Part shown: one piece after another, positions 1-4,392 of the stretch
Numbering within the stretch: position 1 is the first letter of the stretch
How the letters are laid out: every line of letters starts with the position of its first letter
DNA from: a virus
IMG/VR virus record: IMGVR_UViG_3300006128_000071
Span: 1 to 22,368 of that record
Reading direction: 5' to 3' (one strand)
Length of the DNA: 22,368 bases
The notes under the pieces: model-generated
What the model was told of the DNA's origin: nothing
Databases searched by the model: none
Seen by the model: only the letters and a program-made list of their open reading frames with translations
Position numbers and translations under genes: made by a program

Positions 1-35
1 CCAAAGACATTTTTAGGATTTTCAATATATGTCAT
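1..35 (-). CDS. Partial CDS, unknown protein (N-terminus only)
   Basis: Only the first 11 codons are in the window; the gene runs off the left edge. The reading MTYIENPKNVF begins at an ATG whose upstream sequence AAGAGGGAAACAAACATG matches the leader of the genes starting at 2219 (minus) and 2463 (plus). A full copy of the repeated promoter/operator lies at 54-90. The conserved leader and the correctly placed ATG are the evidence for a gene. The product cannot be identified from so few residues. Confidence 0.6.
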   Translation of the reverse strand, partial: MTYIENPKNVF

Positions 36-53
36 GTTTGTTTCCCTCTTGAT

Positions 54-90
54 GATATAACCATTATATCAAACAGGCAATTAATGGAAA
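54..90 (-). promoter_or_regulatory. Early-type promoter with operator-like inverted repeat, copy A
   Basis: Read on the minus strand, the -35 box is TTTCCA (90-85), the spacer is 16 bases beginning TTAATT, and the -10 box is TATAAT (68-63). The 17-base inverted repeat GATATAATGGTTATATC (70-54) covers the -10 box and the probable start point. It would drive the gene at 35. The same arrangement recurs at 1657-1693, 2238-2274 and 2408-2444. Confidence 0.75.
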
Positions 91-118
91 TAGCCAAAAC
101 GCATTTTTTTTAAAAAAA

Positions 119-334
119 TTAGTGGGATCTGATCCATGCACCCATCAAATAAATGACAAGCAACATACCATTGACAATGGTTAAATTCAAATCTTTTACT
201 CGAATAGCCCAAATAAAATAAAGAGCTGATCCAATATTGAGACACATAATATTATAAGGATCCAATCGGCATGTAGTACAAACGGCACCTGATAATACAA
301 ATATCAAGGCCGTCCATTTTAAAAAACTATTCAT
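119..334 (-). CDS. Small integral membrane protein (71 aa)
   Basis: The protein consists of about three short hydrophobic segments: residues ~5-22 (WTALIFVLSGAV), ~32-46 (CLNIGSALYFIWAI) and ~53-69 (TIVNGMLLVIYLMGA). A polar stretch, RVKDLN, separates the last two. The layout resembles small phage and bacterial inner-membrane proteins with an 'NIGS..W.I...NL.IVN..LL.IY' pattern, but that likeness is from memory and gives no function. I chose the ATG at 334 over a TTG at 349 because it follows the preceding gene's stop by two bases after a slight overlap, as is usual in this cluster. Role unknown; acting at the host inner membrane is likely. Confidence 0.65.
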   Translation of the reverse strand: MNSFLKWTALIFVLSGAVCTTCRLDPYNIMCLNIGSALYFIWAIRVKDLNLTIVNGMLLVIYLMGAWIRSH

Positions 335-521
335 TATGAATAACTTCAATTGTGTTTTCTAAATTAAATACATAACCACATGCTTGTAGAAACTTCTTAA
401 ATCGTTCTAGCATATCATCAACTGTAAAATCTTCTTCACTAAATTCATGATGCACCCTTTCATTATGCATCAAACCTGAAGACGAATCATATTCATTCAT
501 ATGAAATTCAAAAGTTCGCAT
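327..521 (-). CDS. Conserved-looking hypothetical protein (64 aa)
   Basis: A small acidic protein. Its N-terminal part looks like a strand pair (RTFEFHMNEYDSSSG), followed by VHHEFSEEDF and an amphipathic helix with ERFKKFLQACGYVF. I recall similar small proteins in T4-like phage genomes, with a pattern of strand, 'HHEF', then a helix ending 'FL..CG'. None that I know has a function. The start ATG shares one base with the stop codon of the metallophosphoesterase gene (TAATG), so the two are probably translationally coupled, with GGAAA upstream as a ribosome binding site. Confidence 0.7.
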   Translation of the reverse strand: MRTFEFHMNEYDSSSGLMHNERVHHEFSEEDFTVDDMLERFKKFLQACGYVFNLENTIEVIHNE

Positions 522-1084
522 TAATCATTTCCTTCTTCAAAAGTTTTAAAGCCTATAGTTCCACCTTCTGCTTCTATACGAGCAAGAACGTCTTCATATA
601 AAATAGGAGCAAAATCAGTTTGCTCTACACATACACAATGATATCTAACATCTATAATTCCATCCTTTATAACACGATTAGAATGAGTATGGCCATGAAT
701 ATTAGTACCAAATCGTCTTAGATGTTGTTCATGAATTGGAATATGTGATAGAATCATTCCATTCATAACATGATATGCCTTAATATCATTAAAGTGTTGA
801 ACATAATCATGAAGCTTAAAAATATCATGATTACCTTTGATCAACACCTTTTCGCCATTAAGACGTGTCATAATATGAAGAGAACGGCGATTGATCACCA
901 CATCTCCTAAATGATATACCTTATCATTTGGTTTAACTTTTGCATTCCACAGCTTAACCATAGCTTCATCCATCTCATCTGAATTATCCCACGGACGAAG
1001 TTTGGTTACACCATCAGATCGCATGAATTTGCAAACATTAGCATGCCCAAAATGAGTATCTGATGTTAAAAATACAGAAGGCAT
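521..1084 (-). CDS. Calcineurin-like metallophosphoesterase (187 aa)
   Basis: This is a compact single-domain metallophosphoesterase. The metal-binding motifs occur in order: SDTHFGH (D9, H11), HLGDV (G60-D61), KGNHD (N85, H86), LSHIP (H114) and IHGHTH (H132, H134). Enzymes of this fold bind two divalent metals and hydrolyse phosphomono- or phosphodiesters. The DTHFGH start and short length match a group common in phages whose substrate is not established, so neither a cyclic-nucleotide nor a nucleic-acid substrate can be claimed. The ATG has a good AAGGA ribosome binding site and lies two bases after the upstream gene's stop. It is cytoplasmic, with no signal peptide. All expected ligands are present, so it is probably active. 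Confidence 0.93.
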   Translation of the reverse strand: MPSVFLTSDTHFGHANVCKFMRSDGVTKLRPWDNSDEMDEAMVKLWNAKVKPNDKVYHLGDVVINRRSLHIMTRLNGEKVLIKGNHDIFKLHDYVQHFNDIKAYHVMNGMILSHIPIHEQHLRRFGTNIHGHTHSNRVIKDGIIDVRYHCVCVEQTDFAPILYEDVLARIEAEGGTIGFKTFEEGND

Positions 1085-1086
1085 AA

Positions 1087-1299
1087 TTAATCCTTAAGCT
1101 CAAATCGATTCTTTAACTTATTAATACGACTCATATACTCTGAAATATCAACATGATCATCAGTTGCATATGGTAGAACTTCTTCTAACATAGAAATCAG
1201 TTCTGCAAAAGCCTTTTTATATTCATCTTCACCAGGTAAAGTTTTACCATGATCTTTTGGAGTTCTCATCATGGCAATTAATTCTAATGTACTGGTCAC
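1087..1299 (-). CDS. Hypothetical helical protein with GTG start (70 aa)
   Basis: A small, charged, probably all-helical protein with no recognised motif. One helix runs through DEYKKAFAELISMLEEVLP and another through SEYMSRINKLKNRFELK. The start is a GTG overlapping the upstream stop codon as GTGA, with AGGAAA six bases upstream. This supports the GTG rather than the later ATG-ATG at residues 10-11. Four-base overlaps of this kind indicate coupled translation with the gene ending at 1296. Function unknown. Confidence 0.65.
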   Translation of the reverse strand: MTSTLELIAMMRTPKDHGKTLPGEDEYKKAFAELISMLEEVLPYATDDHVDISEYMSRINKLKNRFELKD

Positions 1300-1637
1300 G
1301 AGTTTTTCCTAGGATTATGATAATAAACAGAAAAATGCGTTGCATCATCAATTAGGCAATCTTGTTGAGCCATAGAAATACGCCGAATATAAGTTTGACC
1401 ATGCGCACCTTTCATAGTATTAAAGGTGCGCGCACCTTTCATAGTACGACCTACAGATTGCATCCGTGGTCCTCTGTAACGAAATCTAACTCCAATGCCT
1501 GCCTTCTTATATGTGGCAAGAAAGAGCTCTCGATGCTCCATCGGCACCCAGTATGCGATAGCAAAATGCCCTTCAGGCACTGGATAAAGATCAGAGAAAC
1601 TATCCGCAATATCTTTATACAACTTTTGATTTGTCAT
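1296..1637 (-). CDS. Hypothetical protein with an internal TMKGA duplication (113 aa)
   Basis: A soluble protein beginning MTNQKLYKDIADSF and ending in a beta-like HFSVYYHNPRKNS. The middle is basic (VRFRYRGPRMQSVGR) and includes two copies of TMKGA encoded by a 17-base direct repeat (1403-1446). The open frame extends upstream to 1772, but that extension runs through a promoter/operator copy. The ATG at 1637 sits directly after the AAGAGGAAAAAACATC leader and is the convincing start. I recall short phage proteins with a similar basic 'RYRGPR' region and FxVY-type C-terminus, without known function. It is the first gene of a promoter-led set including the genes at 1087, 521, 327 and 119. Confidence 0.7.
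   Translation of the reverse strand: MTNQKLYKDIADSFSDLYPVPEGHFAIAYWVPMEHRELFLATYKKAGIGVRFRYRGPRMQSVGRTMKGARTFNTMKGAHGQTYIRRISMAQQDCLIDDATHFSVYYHNPRKNS
1403..1446. repeat. 17-base direct repeat with an 18-base palindrome at its junction
   Basis: GCGCACCTTTCATAGTA occurs at 1403-1419 and again at 1430-1446. Between and overlapping them is the perfect palindrome AAAGGTGCG/CGCACCTTT (1422-1439). The repeat lies in frame inside the gene 1296-1637 and produces the duplicated TMKGA peptide. It looks like a recent local duplication. Confidence 0.85.
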
Positions 1638-1656
1638 GATGTTTTTTCCTCTTGAT

Positions 1657-1693
1657 GATATAACCATTATATCAAACAGGCAATTAATGTAAA
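1657..1693 (-). promoter_or_regulatory. Early-type promoter with operator-like inverted repeat, copy B
   Basis: On the minus strand the -35 box is TTTACA (1693-1688), the spacer is 16 bases beginning TTAATT, and the -10 box is TATAAT (1671-1666). The GATATAATGGTTATATC repeat lies at 1673-1657. The -35 region overlaps the last codons and stop (TAA) of the upstream gene 1684-2004. It drives the gene starting at 1637 through a slightly different leader (AAGAGGAAAAAACATC). Confidence 0.75.
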
Positions 1694-2004
1694 CTCTCAA
1701 TATCGATATATACGTCTTTTTTATAGATATTTTTATCGAAGCCATCAATAATGAAACCAGGCGAGCACCCACAAGGACATCCAGCCTTTTGACTCCATTT
1801 ATAGCTAATATTATTAAGATCTATGCCAATAGAACTAAGGCCTTGTCGAAGAATATCGCGATATACATTAAGCGGTCGAGATCGTCGATTTATAAATTGA
1901 TCTAAAACACTTTCATTTTTTGGAAAAATATACACACGAGACTTTACCTTATATCCATTTTTGGAATAACCTTCATTATCACGTAATGTAATGTCAAGTT
2001 TCAT
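1684..2004 (-). CDS. Conserved-type phage hypothetical with CPCGCSPGF motif (106 aa)
   Basis: The C-terminal half holds YKWSQKAGCPCGCSPGFIIDG, with three cysteines in CxCxC spacing that could bind a metal. I recall this 'SxKAGCxCGCSPGF' signature from many phage proteins of unknown function, often ending in a strand-forming DVYIDI segment as here. The N-terminal half (KLDITLRDNEGYSKNGYKVKSRVYIF) looks like beta strands. The ATG at 2004 lies two bases after the stop of the preceding gene, which favours it over the TTG-type start at 2019. The 3' end carries the -35 region of the next promoter. Cytoplasmic; function unknown. Confidence 0.75.
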   Translation of the reverse strand: MKLDITLRDNEGYSKNGYKVKSRVYIFPKNESVLDQFINRRSRPLNVYRDILRQGLSSIGIDLNNISYKWSQKAGCPCGCSPGFIIDGFDKNIYKKDVYIDIESLH

Positions 2005-2006
2005 GA

Positions 2007-2219
2007 TTAAAAATTCCAATTAATACGAGGAGTTACAAGATTATAATATTCTTCTTCAGTGTCAAAAGCTATATATTCTTCACTCATATAATCCATATAT
2101 TCTTTATATTCCATCAATTCTTCAGTAGACATTTCTTCTCTTGACCACATTTCAGAACCATCTTCAAAATTATAAGTGAATCCACCATAATTTTCTAGAA
2201 TCTTTTGAAAAGTCATCAT
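2007..2219 (-). CDS. Small acidic hypothetical protein (70 aa)
   Basis: A strongly acidic small protein with dense Glu, Tyr and Met (for example EELMEYKEYMDYMSEEYIAFDTEEEYYN) and no recognised domain. Acidic early phage proteins of this size often bind and inhibit host proteins or mimic DNA, but nothing here identifies a target. It is the first gene of the leftward unit under promoter copy C and uses the conserved AAGAGGGAAACAAAC leader. Two adjacent ATG codons (2219 and 2216) could both serve; the first is given. Confidence 0.7.
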   Translation of the reverse strand: MMTFQKILENYGGFTYNFEDGSEMWSREEMSTEELMEYKEYMDYMSEEYIAFDTEEEYYNLVTPRINWNF

Positions 2220-2237
2220 GTTTGTTTCCCTCTTGAT

Positions 2238-2274
2238 GATATAACCATTATATCAAACAGGCAATTAATGGAAA
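2238..2274 (-). promoter_or_regulatory. Early-type promoter with operator-like inverted repeat, copy C
   Basis: On the minus strand the -35 box is TTTCCA (2274-2269), the spacer is 16 bases beginning TTAATT, and the -10 box is TATAAT (2252-2247). GATATAATGGTTATATC is at 2254-2238. It drives the leftward gene at 2219. It is nearly identical to copy A, including the upstream A/T tract, and faces copy D across the divergent region. Confidence 0.75.
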
Positions 2275-2319
2275 TAGCCAAAACACATTTTTTTAAAAAT
2301 AATTTTTTGGCTTAGTTGG

Positions 2320-2347
2320 TTGACATTAATTATTTTATAAGGTACAG
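2320..2347 (+). promoter_or_regulatory. Isolated TTGACATTAATT -35 element without a good -10 box
   Basis: GGTTGACATTAATT at 2318-2331 is identical to the -35 region of the promoters at 2660 and 3597. At the standard 16-base spacing the -10 position (2342-2347) reads GTACAG, inside the 34-base palindrome, which is a poor match to TATAAT. It may be a weak, regulated or decayed promoter pointing towards the gene at 2463. Confidence 0.35.
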
Positions 2348-2367
2348 GCGCGCCTGTACCTTATAAA
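2334..2367. repeat. 34-base perfect palindrome in the divergent intergenic region
   Basis: The left arm TTTATAAGGTACAGGCG (2334-2350) is the exact reverse complement of the right arm (2351-2367), with no spacer; the centre is GGCGCGCC. It lies close to the midpoint between the divergent promoter copies C and D. It contains the only GC-rich bases of an otherwise A/T-rich intergenic region (2220-2462). No long T run directly follows it, so it does not look like an ordinary terminator. Confidence 0.9.
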
Positions 2368-2407
2368 TTGGGGCTTAAATTTTTTTAAAAAAAATGCATC
2401 TGGCCTA

Positions 2408-2444
2408 TTTTCATTAATTGCTAATTGGATATAATGGTTATATC
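2408..2444 (+). promoter_or_regulatory. Early-type promoter with operator-like inverted repeat, copy D (rightward)
   Basis: The -35 box is TTTTCA (2408-2413), the spacer is 16 bases beginning TTAATT, and the -10 box is TATAAT (2430-2435). GATATAATGGTTATATC is at 2428-2444. The leader that follows (AAGAGGGAAACAAACATG) is identical to those of the leftward genes at 35 and 2219. It drives the rightward gene at 2463. Confidence 0.75.
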
Positions 2445-2462
2445 ATCAAGAGGGAAACAAAC

Positions 2463-2663
2463 ATGATGACCGAAAATTCTAGTTATACCGACAAATTGGT
2501 TGACCTTATCAAAAATAATGAAGGCGATAATTGGTCTATTTACGCTGTAGGTTATTTGCAAGAAATGCTTAATTGGTTTGAAATGATTGATCCTAAAGTT
2601 TCAGAAAATGTTAAAATGCATTTGGAAGCGAAGCTTCTTAAAATCCTTGAAAATGGCGGTTGA
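2463..2663 (+). CDS. Hypothetical protein, first gene of the rightward early unit (66 aa)
   Basis: A small soluble protein beginning MMTENSSYTDKLVDLIK, predicted helical throughout, with an aromatic patch (YLQEMLNWFEMID) and a C-terminal helix (KMHLEAKLLKILENGG). The ATG pair at 2463/2466 directly follows the conserved AAGAGGG leader. An open frame reaches 2418 but would include the promoter, so I rejected the longer form. Its stop codon TGA forms part of the TTGACA -35 box of the next promoter. I do not recognise the family. A role in early takeover is possible from context only. Confidence 0.7.
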   Translation: MMTENSSYTDKLVDLIKNNEGDNWSIYAVGYLQEMLNWFEMIDPKVSENVKMHLEAKLLKILENGG

Positions 2664-2696
2664 CATTAATTAGCCATATGATATGATGAGTATATC
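2660..2696 (+). promoter_or_regulatory. Promoter for the AAA+ ATPase gene, copy E
   Basis: A strong sigma70-like match: TTGACA (2660-2665), a 16-base spacer beginning TTAATT, and TATGAT (2682-2687). GATATGATGAGTATATC (2680-2696) keeps the outer five bases of each arm and the 17-base length of the operator in copies A-D but differs in the centre. The -35 box overlaps the stop codon of the gene 2463-2663. Confidence 0.8.
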
Positions 2697-2732
2697 AGAA
2701 ACAATATATACCAGCAAAACAGAGGATTGAAA

Positions 2733-3575
2733 ATGCCTAGAGGCGTATATGATCGTAGCTCTACTAAAGCTCGTATGCAGCAAATGACATATATCGAACC
2801 AGTTTCTCATGAGACTGATGAAGAAATTGATGCTCGTATTTCAGAAAGCTTTGAGATTTTGTCTGATCTGACTGAAGCATCTCTTACTGGTGATGTACGG
2901 GCTATTGTAGTATCTGGCCCTGCAGGTGTTGGTAAATCACACACTGTAGAAGAAAAGCTGGCTCAATGGGATCCTAATGGCATTAATCATACCATTATCA
3001 AGGGTTATGTTCGAGCTACTGGTCTTTACAAGCTTCTTTATCAGCATTCTGAAGCTGGCAAGGTTCTAGTGTTTGATGATGCTGATACTGTTTTTTTTGA
3101 TGACACATCTCTAAATATGCTTAAGGCTGTGTGCGATAGTAATAAGAAGCGTACAGTTTCTTATATGACTGAAGGTGCATTGTATGATGAAGAATCTTCA
3201 GTTAAGCTTCCTAAGCAATTTGATTTCAATGGCACTATTATTTTCATCACCAATCTAGATTTTGATTCTATGATTGATAGGGGTCATAAGTTGGCGCCTC
3301 ATTTGCAAGCAATGCTTTCTCGTGCACACTATATCGATCTTAAGATGAAGACTAAGCGTGATTATATGATTCGTATTCGTCAAGTTCTTAAAAATGGTCT
3401 TCTTGCCGAACAAGGCCTTGATGCTATTGCTCAACAAGAAGTTGTTGCCTTTATTGATAAGAACCAAAATAGTATGCGTGAGTTGTCTCTTCGTATGGCT
3501 CTAAAGGTTGCCGCAATTCGTAAGTCTTCTCCTCAAAAATGGGAAAAGATGTCGCGCGTCACATGTTGTCGCTAA
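2733..3575 (+). CDS. AAA+ family ATPase (280 aa)
   Basis: A single AAA+ module. Walker A is GPAGVGKS (residues 62-69), Walker B is VLVFDDAD (111-118), sensor 1 lies in IIFITN (169-174), a candidate arginine finger is R197 in AMLSRAHYIDL, and a helical lid with SMRELSLRMALKVA (247-260) could supply sensor 2. The catalytic residues are intact, so ATP hydrolysis is expected. The partner is unknown; AAA+ proteins of this length in T4-like phages are mostly unassigned. It starts MPRGVYDRS; the ATG at 2733, seven bases after AGAGGA, is preferred to the TTG at 2727. It has its own strong promoter (copy E) and no signal or membrane segment. It is not a T4 clamp loader or gp41 helicase as far as I can see. 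Confidence 0.88.
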   Translation: MPRGVYDRSSTKARMQQMTYIEPVSHETDEEIDARISESFEILSDLTEASLTGDVRAIVVSGPAGVGKSHTVEEKLAQWDPNGINHTIIKGYVRATGLYKLLYQHSEAGKVLVFDDADTVFFDDTSLNMLKAVCDSNKKRTVSYMTEGALYDEESSVKLPKQFDFNGTIIFITNLDFDSMIDRGHKLAPHLQAMLSRAHYIDLKMKTKRDYMIRIRQVLKNGLLAEQGLDAIAQQEVVAFIDKNQNSMRELSLRMALKVAAIRKSSPQKWEKMSRVTCCR

Positions 3576-3596
3576 AAGCTAAAATAAAAAATTTGG

Positions 3597-3624
3597 TTGA
3601 CATTAATTCCAAATTTGTTATTAT
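3597..3624 (+). promoter_or_regulatory. Early-type promoter, copy F (no operator repeat)
   Basis: TTGACA (3597-3602), a 16-base spacer beginning TTAATT, and TATTAT (3619-3624). It shares the -35 block GGTTGACATTAATT with 2660, but the GATATA...TATATC inverted repeat is absent. It would transcribe the small ORF at 3663 and the genes 3734-4726. Confidence 0.75.
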
Positions 3625-3662
3625 GAATTATGGAAATAATTTAAGACCAAGATGTCATTCCT

Positions 3663-3737
3663 ATGCTCATTAATGAGCTTCGGCGTGCACGCATCAAATA
3701 TTACTATCCTCCTCTTTTAAATAAGGAATCTGAATGA
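3663..3737 (+). CDS. Possible very small protein, or the remnant of a longer one (24 aa)
   Basis: A short frame whose stop overlaps the next gene's ATG as ATGA, with ELRRARIKYYYPPLL in the middle, which reads like real protein rather than noise. The same frame extends upstream to an ATG at 3630 but is broken by a TAA at 3642-3644 after MEII. So either translation starts at 3663, or this is a nonsense-disrupted gene. The ribosome binding site upstream of 3663 is weak. The ATG at 3630 would lie at or almost at the start of the transcript from promoter F. Function unknown. Confidence 0.45.
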   Translation: MLINELRRARIKYYYPPLLNKESE

Positions 3738-4075
3738 CATTCGTTTTGACAGAAGTTAAAGCAAAGTCCATTATTGATCTTCTTTGTAATTATGATAGTA
3801 GTCTATTTTATGATGAGAAGCTTCCTCTTCATAAGCTAAATATTATTATTGAAGATATGTATCCGGAAGCTGGATATTGTATTCCTGATGAAGATTCTGA
3901 TGAATATGAGATGGGATTAATTTCTGATACAGGTACATACAAGGCTGCTGTCAATCTTATTGCTCATGAACTAGTGCATCTTGTTCAAATGCATAAGAAT
4001 CAAGAGGTTGGACATAATACACCTATTTGGTATTTTTATATAAATAAAGCTAAACAACAAGATATTATTATCTAA
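3734..4075 (+). CDS. SprT-like HExxH zinc-binding protein (113 aa)
   Basis: The C-terminal half contains HELVH (residues 78-82), the two-histidine zinc site and catalytic glutamate of many metalloproteases. About 11 residues later comes GHNTPIWYFYINKA, which resembles the 'GHG..F.....' segment that supplies a third ligand in SprT-like and related proteins. The protein is short and lacks the C-terminal zinc ribbon of full SprT, so it is a minimal domain. It could be a protease or a zinc-binding accessory protein; the substrate is unknown. It starts with a strong AAGGA site and overlaps the preceding small ORF by four bases. No signal peptide is seen, so it is probably cytoplasmic. Confidence 0.75.
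   Translation: MTFVLTEVKAKSIIDLLCNYDSSLFYDEKLPLHKLNIIIEDMYPEAGYCIPDEDSDEYEMGLISDTGTYKAAVNLIAHELVHLVQMHKNQEVGHNTPIWYFYINKAKQQDIII
4039..4046 (+). promoter_or_regulatory. Candidate T4-type late promoter for the secreted-protein gene
   Basis: TATAAATA occurs on the plus strand 39 bases before the ATG at 4085, within the spacing range seen for the late promoters of the capsid genes here. It lies inside the 3' end of the upstream coding region (YFYINKA), so codon composition alone could have produced it. Confidence 0.4.
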
Positions 4076-4084
4076 GGAATTGTA

Positions 4085-4387
4085 ATGAAGATTTTTGCTG
4101 GTATTATTGCTGCATTCACTTTTATGGCTACACCTGCCATGGCTGATTGCAATTGTCAACATCGACATCACACTAATAATGTCGTGCCATTTGTTGTAGG
4201 AGCTGTAATTGGTTCTGTTGTAACTCATGAATATCATGAATATCGTGAGTATCATGAGTATCATGAATATCAACATTACTATGAACCACCTCGTGTAGTA
4301 TATGTAGAACCTCCTCAACCAGTATGTTGGGTAGAAACTAGATATGACTATTATAACAGGCCATATTCAGTAGAAATTTGTAAGTAA
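4085..4387 (+). CDS. Secreted/periplasmic protein with HEY tandem repeats (100 aa)
   Basis: A clear Sec signal peptide (MKIFAGIIAAFTFMATPAMA) with cleavage expected after A20. The mature part has C22 and C24, a histidine cluster (HRHH, 26-29), a Gly/Val-rich hydrophobic stretch (VVPFVVGAVIGSVV, 33-46) and five HEY/REY triplets (48-62). A proline/tyrosine-rich region (EPPRVVYVEPPQPV) and two more cysteines, C81 and C99, follow. The hydrophobic stretch could be a membrane hairpin or glycine-zipper segment, making this an envelope-associated protein. The His/Glu/Tyr repeats could bind metal, but that is speculation. The AAGGA ribosome binding site is good. It resembles host-type small surface proteins with a signal and a 'PPRVVYVEPP' tail, so acquisition from a host is possible. 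Confidence 0.75.
   Translation: MKIFAGIIAAFTFMATPAMADCNCQHRHHTNNVVPFVVGAVIGSVVTHEYHEYREYHEYHEYQHYYEPPRVVYVEPPQPVCWVETRYDYYNRPYSVEICK
4226..4270 (+). repeat. Five 9-base tandem units encoding HEY/REY
   Basis: Units are CATGAATAT (4226-4234, 4235-4243), CGTGAGTAT (4244-4252), CATGAGTAT (4253-4261) and CATGAATAT (4262-4270). They are in frame and differ at one to three positions. Confidence 0.9.
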
Positions 4388-4392
4388 TATTA

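Noticed and set aside
1362-1655. Plus-strand 97-residue open frame
   Set aside because: Antisense to the gene 1296-1637 and reading into its promoter; the repeated THSIKGARTFHS stretch is only the 17-base duplication seen on the other strand.
1296-1772. A 158-residue version of the gene with an N-terminal extension starting upstream of 1637
   Set aside because: The extra 45 codons run through the promoter/operator repeat and the leader; the ATG at 1637 is placed like those of the other cassette-driven genes.
2334-2367. Reading the 34-base palindrome as a transcription terminator
   Set aside because: It lies between divergent promoters rather than at a gene end, has no loop, and lacks an adjacent T run in either direction.
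3540-3575. Possible frameshift at the C-terminus of the AAA+ ATPase (ends RVTCCR)
   Set aside because: The length is normal for a single AAA+ module, the lid helices are complete, and no continuing homologous frame is visible downstream.
4226-4270. Considering the short tandem units as a CRISPR array
   Set aside because: Units are 9 bases with no spacers and are in frame within a coding region.
3971-4318. Minus-strand 115-residue open frame opposite the SprT-like and secreted-protein genes
   Set aside because: Its Met/Ile/His-rich product reflects the antisense of HEY repeats and AT-rich codons; both plus-strand genes have good starts and motifs.
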